Part shown: positions 7,627 through 14,343 of the stretch, piece after piece | How positions within the stretch are numbered: position 1 is the first letter of the stretch | Layout of the letters: the number at the start of each line of letters is the position of its first letter | DNA from: JBEISR01 sp044337705 | GTDB lineage: Bacteria > Planctomycetota > Planctomycetia > Pirellulales > Pirellulaceae | Assembly (NCBI GenBank): GCA_044337705.1 | Contig: JBIINB010000083.1 | Location: forward strand, 1 to 20,584 | Direction: 5' to 3' | Length of the DNA stretch: 20,584 nucleotides | The notes under the pieces: model-generated | Told to the model about the DNA's origin: nothing | Seen by the model: the letters and a program-made list of their open reading frames with translations, nothing else | The model's database searches: none | Position numbers and translations under genes: made by a program

Positions 7627-8403
7627 ATGTCGACAGAATTGGTACAGCAGCTGATCGAATCAGGAGTTCACTTCGGTCACCGGGTCAGCCGGTGGAATCC
7701 GAAGATGGCGCCGTACATTTACGGCCGCAAGAACATGATTCACATCATCGATATCCGCGAAACCATGCGCGGGATCCTTCGCGCCAAGAAGTACTTGTCG
7801 CAGGTCGCCTCGGGCGGGTCGCTGGTGCTCTTCGTCGGAACCAAGCGTCAAGCTTCCGAAGTGGTGCAGCGGGAAGCCGAGCGTTGCGGCATGCCGTTCG
7901 TCAGCGAACGCTGGTTGGGCGGTTGCCTCACGAACTTCCGCACGATTCGCAACCGGATGGGACGGTTGGATGAGCTGGAAACGATCATCAAGTCCGATCT
8001 GATCAACGGCTATTCGAAGAAGATGCAGTCTTCGCTCAATCGCGAATACCGCAAGGTCTTCCGCAACCTAAACGGCTTGCGTACGCTCAACCGCCTCCCA
8101 GAGTGCCTCGTCCTTGTCGATCCGAACAAGGAAAAAAACGCCATCAAGGAAGCCAAGGCACTGGGGATCACCACCGTCGCGCTGATCGATACCGACTGCG
8201 ATCCCACCATGGTCGACCTGCCGATCCCAGGAAACGACGACGGGATTCGTTCGATCGACTTGGTCATCCGCCAGCTTTCCGATGCGGTTCTGGCAGGCCG
8301 AGCGGAAAATCCGGAGTTGACCAAGTCGCTGCGTCGCGAACCAGGACCAAGCGGGAAGGCCCAACCTGCAATCGAAGACATGGCTATGGAAGCCAAGGAC
8401 TGA
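7627..8403 (+). CDS. rpsB: 30S ribosomal protein S2
   Basis: This 258-residue protein carries the S2 signatures 'ELVQQLIESGVHFGH', 'RWNPKMAPYIYG', 'NMIHIIDI', 'LFVGTKRQA', 'RWLGGCLTNF' and 'IPGNDDGIRSIDL'. S2 binds between the head and body of the small subunit and is needed for S1 recruitment in many bacteria. I chose the ATG at 7627 because GGAAAGG sits 9 nt upstream and the S2 N-terminus begins here; ATG 7618 and TTG 7609 are in frame but overlap the ribosome site. Length is normal, with a short lysine-poor tail. The gene is followed by two hairpins and then tsf, the classic bacterial order. Confidence 0.98.
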   Translation: MSTELVQQLIESGVHFGHRVSRWNPKMAPYIYGRKNMIHIIDIRETMRGILRAKKYLSQVASGGSLVLFVGTKRQASEVVQREAERCGMPFVSERWLGGCLTNFRTIRNRMGRLDELETIIKSDLINGYSKKMQSSLNREYRKVFRNLNGLRTLNRLPECLVLVDPNKEKNAIKEAKALGITTVALIDTDCDPTMVDLPIPGNDDGIRSIDLVIRQLSDAVLAGRAENPELTKSLRREPGPSGKAQPAIEDMAMEAKD

Positions 8404-8405
8404 TC

Positions 8406-8437
8406 AACCTCGGCAAAGCTTGCTGCTGGCTGAGGTT
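8406..8437 (+). terminator. Hairpin directly after rpsB (possible attenuator)
   Basis: AACCTCGGC (8406-8414) pairs with GCTGAGGTT (8429-8437), nine pairs including one G-U, with a 14-nt loop. It starts 3 nt after the rpsB stop. There is no U tract, so this could be an RNA stability or attenuation element rather than an intrinsic terminator. Confidence 0.4.
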
Positions 8438-8535
8438 AATTGAAGCAGGGTTTGATGAAAACCGGATGGACAAAGACTCACGAGGGATCGATCTTTCGAT
8501 CGGCCCTCGGGGGTAAGAACAGATCCCGTCCTGCG

Positions 8536-8568
8536 AACCTGCCAGACAACTGGCAGGTTTCTTGCCTT
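8536..8568 (+). terminator. Terminator-like hairpin in the rpsB-tsf spacer
   Basis: AACCTGCCAG (8536-8545) pairs perfectly with CTGGCAGGTT (8550-8559) around an ACAA loop. The sequence TCTTGCCTT follows, a broken T-rich tail. A partial terminator between rpsB and tsf would let S2 and EF-Ts be made in different amounts, as is known for this operon in other bacteria. Confidence 0.7.
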
Positions 8569-8673
8569 GCCATTATCGATAGTAAACGGCCCGTAAGGCG
8601 GCCTGGGGTGCATCGATTGCAACCATGAAGCTGCGGGTGATTCCAAAGGTTTTTTCTCAGGGAGATAGGATCC

Positions 8674-9519
8674 ATGGCAGACATCTCTGCCGCCTCGGTT
8701 AAGGCGTTTCGCGAGCGAACGGGGCTCCCTCTGATGGACTGCAAGCAGGCCCTCACGGAAGCCGGGGGAGACGAAGAAAAGGCGATTGAAATCCTCCGCA
8801 AACGTGGGGAGAAGAATTTCAATGAGAAGAGCAAGAGTCGCGAAACGGCATTTGGACGTTTCGGGATCCATGCCTGCAGCAGCGGCAAGGCGGGAGCTAT
8901 TGTCGAACTGAAGTGCGAAAGCGCTCCCGTGACGCAGAATGAGGAATTCATCCAGCTGGCCAACGACTTGGCTACCGCCCTGGCTCATCAGCCGGTGTCG
9001 AGTGCCGAGCAGCTTCTGGCGCTGGCCTCCCCAAGCAAGCAAGGAATGACGCTGGCAGAACAGCTGGCCGAACTCTACAACCGGATTCGTGAAAAGTTCG
9101 AAGTGGGGCGATTCCATCGCTTCGATGGTCCCTGCGGTGGTTACAGCCATAACAGTGGCACGGTTGCAGGTGTCCTGGTGTCGATCCAGGGTGGCAATGA
9201 CGCCGTCGCGAAGGACATCGCAATGCATATCGCGGCGATGCGTCCAGCGGCCCTCTCCGTGGCGCAACTGGATCCTGCCATCGTCGAGAAGGAGCGAGGG
9301 CTGCTTCGCGAACAGGCGCTGGCGGAAGGCAAGCCAGCCAATATTGTCGACAAGATGGTCGATGGTCGACTGAAAGTGTTCTTCGCCGAGCGAGTGCTGC
9401 TGGAGCAGCCGTTCGTGAAGGATGACAAGCAGTCGGTCGGTGCCTATGCCAAGGCCAACGGGATGGAAGTCAAGGATTTCGTCTGCATGATCCTGGGAGA
9501 AGGCGCAACGACCACTTGA
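8674..9519 (+). CDS. tsf: Translation elongation factor Ts
   Basis: This 281-residue protein is the nucleotide exchange factor for EF-Tu. The N-terminal UBA-like domain is clear ('RERTGLPLMDCKQALTEAGG', 'KAIEILRKRG'). The core dimer-type subdomains follow, with 'AKDIAMHIAAMRP' and a C-terminal 'VGAYAKANGMEVKDFVCMI'. The usual 'C-x-T-D-F-V' motif that contacts EF-Tu reads C81-E-S-A-P-V86, so the Asp-Phe pair (D80/F81 in E. coli) is Ala-Pro. I believe this variant is shared by other planctomycetes, but that is from memory. The start has AGGGAG about 9 nt upstream. The gene follows rpsB by 270 nt and is closed by a strong terminator. Confidence 0.97.
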   Translation: MADISAASVKAFRERTGLPLMDCKQALTEAGGDEEKAIEILRKRGEKNFNEKSKSRETAFGRFGIHACSSGKAGAIVELKCESAPVTQNEEFIQLANDLATALAHQPVSSAEQLLALASPSKQGMTLAEQLAELYNRIREKFEVGRFHRFDGPCGGYSHNSGTVAGVLVSIQGGNDAVAKDIAMHIAAMRPAALSVAQLDPAIVEKERGLLREQALAEGKPANIVDKMVDGRLKVFFAERVLLEQPFVKDDKQSVGAYAKANGMEVKDFVCMILGEGATTT

Positions 9520-9564
9520 GGCACTTCGCAACTTCGATCCCGAAATCGACTCAATCGGATCTTC

Positions 9565-9602
9565 AGGCCGAGCGTCCCACAGAAAGACGCTCGGCCTTTT
9601 TT
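9565..9602 (+). terminator. Rho-independent terminator after tsf
   Basis: AGGCCGAGCGTC (9565-9576) pairs perfectly over 12 bp with GACGCTCGGCCT (9586-9597), loop CCACAGAAA, and runs into six Ts (9597-9602). It is the strongest terminator in the window and separates rpsB-tsf from pyrH. Confidence 0.93.
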
Positions 9603-9636
9603 GTCATCTCCCATGCCCCCCCAATTGCACGATCAA

Positions 9637-9671
9637 CTATCGGCCCATGGAAGAATTCCGTAGGCCGATAG
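9637..9671 (+). repeat. Inverted repeat in pyrH upstream region
   Basis: CTATCGGCC (9637-9645) and GGCCGATAG (9663-9671) are perfect 9-bp inverted repeats 17 nt apart. Flanking GAT/ATC can extend the stem with a bulge. There is no T tract. It may be an RNA structure or a protein site; function unknown. Confidence 0.5.
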
Positions 9672-9752
9672 ATCGTAAGGAAGCGATGACGGAACGGCGC
9701 GAATGCCGATGTTTTGCCAGCTGCTCCGTGTTCTGCTGTGAGTTTGACGAGG

Positions 9753-9781
9753 TTGATCCTGGTCGCGACGACCAGGATCAA
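9753..9781 (+). repeat. Perfect 13-bp hairpin in pyrH upstream region
   Basis: TTGATCCTGGTCG (9753-9765) and CGACCAGGATCAA (9769-9781) are perfect inverted repeats around a CGA loop. No T run follows on either strand, so an intrinsic terminator is not supported. It could be an operator or a structured leader. No gene was found in 9603-9973; the only long frames there lack family features. Confidence 0.6.
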
Positions 9782-9850
9782 GAGTCTGTTAACGCGTCGA
9801 TCTTTTCTGGTTGGAACCCGCATTAGGGTGCGGGCAATCTCTCAAGGCCT

Positions 9851-9858
9851 GCTAAAAT
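9851..9858 (+). promoter_or_regulatory. Candidate extended -10 promoter for pyrH
   Basis: TGCTAAAAT (the T of the TG is 9850) is an extended -10 match (TGnTAtAAT type) without a recognisable -35 at normal spacing. A start near 9865 would give a leader of about 110 nt containing the hairpin at 9940-9957. Confidence 0.35.
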
Positions 9859-9939
9859 TTCCGTCATGCCGGCACCTGGAGATGGCCGCAGCTCACGGCG
9901 ATGCCAGTTCATCGCAGATACATATTCTTTCTCTACAAA

Positions 9940-9957
9940 GGTTCGGCCAGCCGAACC
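9940..9957 (+). promoter_or_regulatory. Small hairpin just upstream of the pyrH ribosome site
   Basis: GGTTCGGC (9940-9947) and GCCGAACC (9950-9957) are perfect inverted repeats with a 2-nt spacer. The hairpin ends 3 nt before AGGTGA (9961-9966), the likely ribosome site, so it could tune pyrH translation. Confidence 0.4.
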
Positions 9958-9973
9958 CATAGGTGATTCCTCG

Positions 9974-10744
9974 ATGTCAGATACCGACACTCCCTCGCCC
10001 CAGCCCCATTACCGACGTGTCATCCTCAAGCTGAGCGGCGAAAGCCTGGCTCATTCGGGCGAACGTGGTATCCACATGGACGAGGTTGAGGTGATCGCCA
10101 GGCAAATCATGCAAGCCCACGATCTGGGTTGCCAAATCGCCGTGGTGGTAGGAGGCGGGAATATCCTTCGCGGCGGGCATTTCAAAGGAGCCAGCGGGAC
10201 CAAGATCCAGGAAGCAACCGCCCACTACATGGGAATGCTGGCGACCGTTATCAATGCGCTGGCTTTGCAGGACGCGCTGGAGATGATCGGTTGTCCAACG
10301 CGCGTGATGTCGGCGATCCGGATGGATGGGGTTGCCGAACCGTTTATACGCCGTCGAGCGATCCGGCATCTGGAGAAACACCGGATCATCATTCTTGCAG
10401 CAGGCACCGGTGGCCCCTTTGTCACCACCGACACCGCCGCCGCTCAGCGCGCCCTGGAACTGGATGCCGATATCGTCCTCAAGGCGACGCGCGTCGATGG
10501 AGTCTACAGCGAGGACCCGGAAAAGAATCCCCACGCACTTCTCTACCGTGAACTCGACTACGACACCGTCATCGAAAAGAACCTGAATGTCATGGACGGC
10601 ACCGCTATCGCGCAATGCCGCCACCACAAAATGCCGATCCTCGTCTTCAACTTCAAGAAGGCTGGGAATATCGTCAAAGCGGTCAGCGGTCAGCGGGTGG
10701 GCACTCGTATTGGCGAGAAGATGACTCCTCGTGAAGAGACATGA
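9974..10744 (+). CDS. pyrH: Uridylate (UMP) kinase
   Basis: This 256-residue amino-acid-kinase-family enzyme phosphorylates UMP to UDP using ATP in the cytosol. Visible motifs are 'VILKLSGESL' (16-25, with Lys19), 'VVVGGGNILRG' (57-67), 'HYMGMLATVINALALQDALE', 'EPFIRRRAIRHLE', 'AAGTGGPFVTTDTAAAQRALEL', 'VLKATRVDGVYSEDP' and 'VMDGTAIAQCR'. All belong to bacterial PyrH rather than the eukaryotic-type UMP/CMP kinase. The ATG at 9974 has AGGTGA about 8 nt upstream. An earlier in-frame ATG at 9866 would add about 36 residues of non-family sequence. It sits downstream of tsf as in many bacteria, but frr, which usually follows, is not present. Confidence 0.97.
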   Translation: MSDTDTPSPQPHYRRVILKLSGESLAHSGERGIHMDEVEVIARQIMQAHDLGCQIAVVVGGGNILRGGHFKGASGTKIQEATAHYMGMLATVINALALQDALEMIGCPTRVMSAIRMDGVAEPFIRRRAIRHLEKHRIIILAAGTGGPFVTTDTAAAQRALELDADIVLKATRVDGVYSEDPEKNPHALLYRELDYDTVIEKNLNVMDGTAIAQCRHHKMPILVFNFKKAGNIVKAVSGQRVGTRIGEKMTPREET

Positions 10745-10808
10745 TCTCTCCGGAGGATCATGACGCGATCGATCTTCTTTTCTCCCTGGATGGAAAAGGA
10801 CTTGCCAG

Positions 10809-11054
10809 TTGATTACGCATCGCGACTTCATCCCACCAACCATTCGCTTTAGCTGGACCCAGGGGCTGGTGACCCAACCGTGGCAGGTGGCCGTGGAGGC
10901 AGCAAGCCATTGGATCGAGAGCGAGCAGATCGACGTCATCAATATCGAGACGGTCAATTTTCCAGTCGGCCAGGAAGACGATACAACGACGCCGGTAGCG
11001 ATCTCCGATTCGCTTCACCGGCAGTTCATCCGTGTCTGGTACCGCACCAAGTAA
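10809..11054 (+). CDS. Small conserved-looking hypothetical protein (TTG start)
   Basis: An 81-residue frame starts at TTG 10809, preceded by AAAGGA with 8 nt spacing; no ATG or GTG exists before the in-frame stop at 10761. The product is soluble and acidic in the middle, with 'WIESEQIDVINIETVNFP' and a C-terminal 'HRQFIRVWYRTK'. The IDVINIETV...FIRVWY pattern is reminiscent of small planctomycete hypotheticals that I recall, but I cannot name a family. The codon pattern looks coding (G/C at third positions, no signal peptide). It follows pyrH by 64 nt without a clear terminator and may be co-transcribed. It is not ribosome recycling factor, which would be about 185 aa. Confidence 0.65.
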   Translation: MITHRDFIPPTIRFSWTQGLVTQPWQVAVEAASHWIESEQIDVINIETVNFPVGQEDDTTTPVAISDSLHRQFIRVWYRTK

Positions 11055-11093
11055 CAGTACCCCAATGCACCCCCAGTTCGGTCTGTTTGCGAT

Positions 11094-11119
11094 CCAGGTG
11101 TAGCCAAGGCTACACCTGG
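11094..11119. terminator. Hairpin between convergent genes (possible bidirectional terminator)
   Basis: CCAGGTGTAGC (11094-11104) and GCTACACCTGG (11109-11119) form a perfect 11-bp stem with a CAAG loop. It lies between the small plus-strand gene and the minus-strand UbiB-like gene. Neither side carries a long T run, so the terminator call rests on position and stem strength. Confidence 0.5.
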
Positions 11120-11142
11120 GGGCAGCAAGTGGAGCCGGTCCT

Positions 11143-12846
11143 TCAATGCGATTCTTCTTCGCGAGGATCGAGGTGCCCCGACCGATTGATGGCCCAAAGG
11201 AGCCGCATGCTGATCAGCAGACTGGCGATCACGCCAACGCCTCCTAGCAGCGAGAAATCGCTGATGCCCCAAAAGGGTCTTTGGGTAAAAAGCAGCGGCG
11301 GTACCTTGTAGGCCAGCAGTACGGACGACCCCAGGAAGAGACTGCTGGCCCAGATGCCGACGACCAGTCGGTTGATGGAGGGGCTTAGCCCCCTGTGGGA
11401 AAGCTGAACATCCAGTTTCCCTTCCTGCACTAGGTCCAATAGTCCACTGACCTGCGTCGGTAGTTTTTCCAGCAGGTTCTCCAGTTCCCAGGAGATCCGA
11501 TGGATTTTCCGAAACTGCCGACGCGGCGAGAGTCGATTCCGCCAGACCCTTTCGATAAAGGGCTGCATTACCTCCATCAGGCTGAACCTTGGCGCCAGCA
11601 GATGCAACGTCCCTTCCAGGGTGATCAGCGTTTTGAGCAACATGGCGGTCTGCGGCGGCAGAAGAATGCGATGGCGATGCAGCAAGTCGGTCATGTCGTT
11701 GAGCGCTGCCGCCAGATCAAATTCGCTCAGCGACTGCATCCCGTGCGTTGCGATCAACTCCGATACGTCGATGCTAAGCAGGCTGTCATCCAGCTTCAGC
11801 GGCGGTTTTCCGACCCGCTTGATCAAAGCGGTCAGCAGAGCGGCATCGCGTGAAGCGACGGCGATCAGCATCGATTCGATCGTCTCTCGCAACTTCTCAT
11901 CGATCCGACCCACCATGCCGAAATCAAGCAGTCCGATCTTACCGTCCAAGAGGATCAGAAGGTTGCCCGGATGGGGATCGGCGTGGTAGTACCCCAGTTC
12001 GAATATCATCTCGATGTAGAGTTCTGCGATCTGACGAGCCAGTTGCTGAGCGGCATCGGGAGTCGCATGGGATTCCTCAATCCACTGCGCTAGCGGGGTC
12101 CCGTCGATCCGGTCCATCGTCAGTACCCGAGCGCTCGAAAGCTCGGCATAGGGCATCGGAATCGTCAGAGCACCATTGCCTTGCAGCGCCAACCGGAACA
12201 TCTCAAGGTTCCGCAGCTCTCTCTGAAAACTCAGTTCGCGGTTCAAAGACCTCGACAACTGCTCGACAATTGCCACAGGCTGCCAAACCGCCAGTTCTGG
12301 CAGTCGCTGAGCCAGGAGGGCAAGCCCCCGAAGAACCTCCAGATCCTCACGAACCAACCGCTGGATATCCTGATGCTGCACCTTGACCACCACCGCCGTT
12401 CCCTCCGGCAGTGTCGCGGTATGAACTTGGCCGATGGAAGCGGAGGCGATGGGATCCTCTGCGAATTCGGAAAACAGTTCCTTGGCCGGCTGCTTCAGTT
12501 CGCTTTCAATCGTTTTCTGAACCTGTGTCCAGGGATCAGCAGGGCCATGCGTCTGCAATTGCTGAAGTTCGGTCGCCAACTCCGGACCCACCAAGTCCGG
12601 GCGCAGCGATAGAACCTGCCCCAGCTTGATGAACGTCGGTCCCAGCTCGCTGAGCGCAAGACGAATCCGCGTCTCCCGGGAGTAACTGGATAACGGAACT
12701 CCCTGGCTGTCTTTGATCCAGTCGCGGATGAAGTCCACCTTCAAATGGCTCAGCCAGTCCGCCAGTCCATAGCGACGGAGGACCAGGATGATTTCCTGCC
12801 ATCGACGCAGGTTTCGGTAGAGCGACGGGATCGAACTGATCCGCAT
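11143..12846 (-). CDS. UbiB/ABC1 (AarF) family atypical kinase-like protein, membrane-anchored
   Basis: This 567-residue protein has the family signatures: 'LGPTFIKLGQVLSLRPDL' with the KxGQ motif at 74-77, the Ala/Ser-rich nucleotide loop 'ASASIGQVH' (134-142), catalytic-type Lys155 in 'VVVKVQ', 'HADPHPGN' (288-295) and 'LLDFGMVG' with DFG at 308-310. Two hydrophobic segments near the C-terminus ('LVVGIWASSLFLGSSVLL' and 'GGVGVIASLLISMRLLWAI') should anchor it in a membrane. UbiB-type proteins support ubiquinone or other isoprenoid-lipid biosynthesis through ATPase activity. Planctomycetes use menaquinone, so the exact substrate is open. The gene is divergent from the xseB-ispA-dxs cluster, whose products make isoprenoid precursors. 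No ribosome site was seen before the ATG at 12846. Confidence 0.93.
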   Translation of the reverse strand: MRISSIPSLYRNLRRWQEIILVLRRYGLADWLSHLKVDFIRDWIKDSQGVPLSSYSRETRIRLALSELGPTFIKLGQVLSLRPDLVGPELATELQQLQTHGPADPWTQVQKTIESELKQPAKELFSEFAEDPIASASIGQVHTATLPEGTAVVVKVQHQDIQRLVREDLEVLRGLALLAQRLPELAVWQPVAIVEQLSRSLNRELSFQRELRNLEMFRLALQGNGALTIPMPYAELSSARVLTMDRIDGTPLAQWIEESHATPDAAQQLARQIAELYIEMIFELGYYHADPHPGNLLILLDGKIGLLDFGMVGRIDEKLRETIESMLIAVASRDAALLTALIKRVGKPPLKLDDSLLSIDVSELIATHGMQSLSEFDLAAALNDMTDLLHRHRILLPPQTAMLLKTLITLEGTLHLLAPRFSLMEVMQPFIERVWRNRLSPRRQFRKIHRISWELENLLEKLPTQVSGLLDLVQEGKLDVQLSHRGLSPSINRLVVGIWASSLFLGSSVLLAYKVPPLLFTQRPFWGISDFSLLGGVGVIASLLISMRLLWAINRSGHLDPREEESH

Positions 12847-12931
12847 ACTGGATTCGCTTTCGAGGGGTCGAAAAAACCAGACGATATGGTGCTACAACGT
12901 AGTAGGTGACGACCAATCGACGTTTTACCAT

Positions 12932-12939
12932 GCTACAAT
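12932..12939 (+). promoter_or_regulatory. Candidate extended -10 promoter for the xseB-ispA-dxs cluster
   Basis: TGCTACAAT (from 12931) is an extended -10 match without a clear -35. A near copy, TGCTACAAC, occurs 41 nt upstream (12890-12898), between this site and the divergent UbiB-like start. Confidence 0.35.
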
Positions 12940-13066
12940 GAACTGCCGGGGTATGCCTGGTTGATGGATAACGGAATCGAGCGATATTCCGCCCTCGGCA
13001 TCGATCCGTCGCAGTGGGGGGATCGAGCGATCCGCCAGCATGCAAATCCGCCAGACCGGAGGGCCT

Positions 13067-13384
13067 ATGGCGAAAGAGAAAAAGCAGGAATCCGCGTCGG
13101 GAGCGGAAAAAACCTTTGAACAGGCTCTTGCGGATCTGGAGCTTGCCGTGCGGCAACTGGAACAGGGAACGATGGGGCTGGACTCTTCCCTGGAGGCATA
13201 CCAGAAGGCTCTCCAGACGCTGAGGTTCTGCTACCAGCAGTTGGAGGCAGCGGAACGGAAGATTGAATTGCTGAAGGGGGTAGCCGAGGACGGGACACCG
13301 GAAACAACTCCATTCCAGGAGATGGGTGGCCAACTGGAGGAGAAGCAGCAACTACGATCACGGCGCCGTTCCACCGGGGAATGA
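13067..13384 (+). CDS. xseB: Exodeoxyribonuclease VII small subunit
   Basis: This 105-residue helical protein matches XseB: 'FEQALADLELAVRQLEQG', 'LDSSLEAYQKALQTLRFCYQ' and 'LEAAERKIELL' reproduce the conserved two-helix core. XseB binds XseA to form the nuclease that degrades single-stranded DNA into acid-soluble oligonucleotides. I chose the ATG at 13067 for the close GGAGG (13058-13062) and the family N-terminus; an ATG at 13040 is in frame but has no ribosome site. The C-terminal 30 residues are charged and poorly conserved. The large subunit gene xseA is not adjacent: the upstream neighbour is the divergent UbiB-like gene. The isoprenoid gene ispA begins 60 nt downstream, an association common in bacteria. 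Confidence 0.93.
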   Translation: MAKEKKQESASGAEKTFEQALADLELAVRQLEQGTMGLDSSLEAYQKALQTLRFCYQQLEAAERKIELLKGVAEDGTPETTPFQEMGGQLEEKQQLRSRRRSTGE

Positions 13385-13444
13385 ATCGGGACGGAGTGAC
13401 GTAGCGGCATCAAACGGGCAATGAAGCCGATGGAAGGACGTGGG

Positions 13445-14338
13445 ATGGACAAGACGAACATCCTTGGCCAGCGTTGGGAAGAAGCGGTCGCTCTAGTCGA
13501 CAGCGAACTGACTGGTTGCGTGATGCGACTGCCGCCCGCCTGCCCGGAGCGACTTCGGGAAGCGATCGGCTACTCGCTATTGGCTCCCGGAAAAAGACTC
13601 CGCCCCCTGCTCTGCCTCCTGGCCAACCAGGCCCTCGGAGGAACGATGGAAAAAGCGATCCCAGCTGCCTGTGCAGTCGAAATGATCCATTGCTACTCCC
13701 TGATCCACGACGATCTGCCTGCGATGGACGACGACGATCTGCGCCGCGGACGCCCTACCTGCCACATCCGCTTCGATGAAGCAACTGCTATCCTGGCCGG
13801 CGACGCTCTGATCGCTATGGCTTTTGAAGAACTGGCCCATCGTTTCGAACCCCCTTCGGCGAGGGGAAAAGCTGTTCTGGCATTGGCGCGAGCAGCCGGG
13901 CCGGCGGCTCTGGTAGGAGGGCAGATGGATGACCTCTGGGCAGAAAAAAATGGGGGCGACAAGGTGCTGCTGGCTGCGATTCACGCCCGAAAAACCGGTG
14001 CGATGATCACCGTATCTCTGGAACTCGGTGGATTATCGGCCGGTGCAGGCAGCGAACAACTGGACAGGCTGCGACAATATGGAGAGCATATTGGACTCGC
14101 TTTCCAAATTGTCGATGACCTGCTCGATGAACAATCCTCCGACCAGCAGATGGGGAAGAGGACCGGCAAGGATCGCGACCGTGGAAAGTTGACTTATCCT
14201 GGACTCTATGGGTTGGAGGCAAGTCGAAGGGAAGCGCGCAGGCAGATCGATGGAGCGATCGCGGCGATTGGGGCATTCGGCTCCGAAGCCATTCCACTTC
14301 GGCAATTGGCGACATTCGTGCTCGAGAGGAGTCACTGA
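13445..14338 (+). CDS. ispA: Short-chain (2E,6E)-polyprenyl diphosphate synthase (farnesyl/geranylgeranyl type)
   Basis: This 297-residue class I trans-prenyltransferase condenses IPP with allylic diphosphates. Motifs: 'LLAPGKRLRPLLCLLAN' (IPP binding), the first Asp-rich motif within 'HDDLPAMDDDDLRRGRPT', 'GGQMDDL', 'KTGAMI', and the second Asp-rich motif in 'FQIVDDLLDE'. The loop in the first motif is the bacterial type II form. Chain length (C15 or C20) cannot be read with confidence. I chose the ATG at 13445 because AAGGA lies 6 nt upstream; in-frame ATGs at 13421 and 13430 are weaker. It ends 5 nt before dxs, so the two are surely one transcript. The products feed quinone, hopanoid/squalene and undecaprenyl synthesis. 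Confidence 0.93.
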   Translation: MDKTNILGQRWEEAVALVDSELTGCVMRLPPACPERLREAIGYSLLAPGKRLRPLLCLLANQALGGTMEKAIPAACAVEMIHCYSLIHDDLPAMDDDDLRRGRPTCHIRFDEATAILAGDALIAMAFEELAHRFEPPSARGKAVLALARAAGPAALVGGQMDDLWAEKNGGDKVLLAAIHARKTGAMITVSLELGGLSAGAGSEQLDRLRQYGEHIGLAFQIVDDLLDEQSSDQQMGKRTGKDRDRGKLTYPGLYGLEASRREARRQIDGAIAAIGAFGSEAIPLRQLATFVLERSH

Positions 14339-14343
14339 GTTCG

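Noticed and set aside
8404..9531. 375-codon open frame on the minus strand opposite tsf
   Set aside because: It is an exact shadow of tsf, which has full family motifs; the antisense product has no recognisable domain and covers the tsf terminator side without a ribosome site.
9977..10957. 326-codon minus-strand frame opposite pyrH
   Set aside because: Antisense shadow of pyrH and the small gene after it, caused by the GC-biased codon pattern; no motifs.
12536..13351. 271-codon minus-strand frame spanning the UbiB-like start and xseB
   Set aside because: It overlaps the 5' end of the UbiB-like gene in another frame and runs antisense to xseB; both real genes have strong family motifs.
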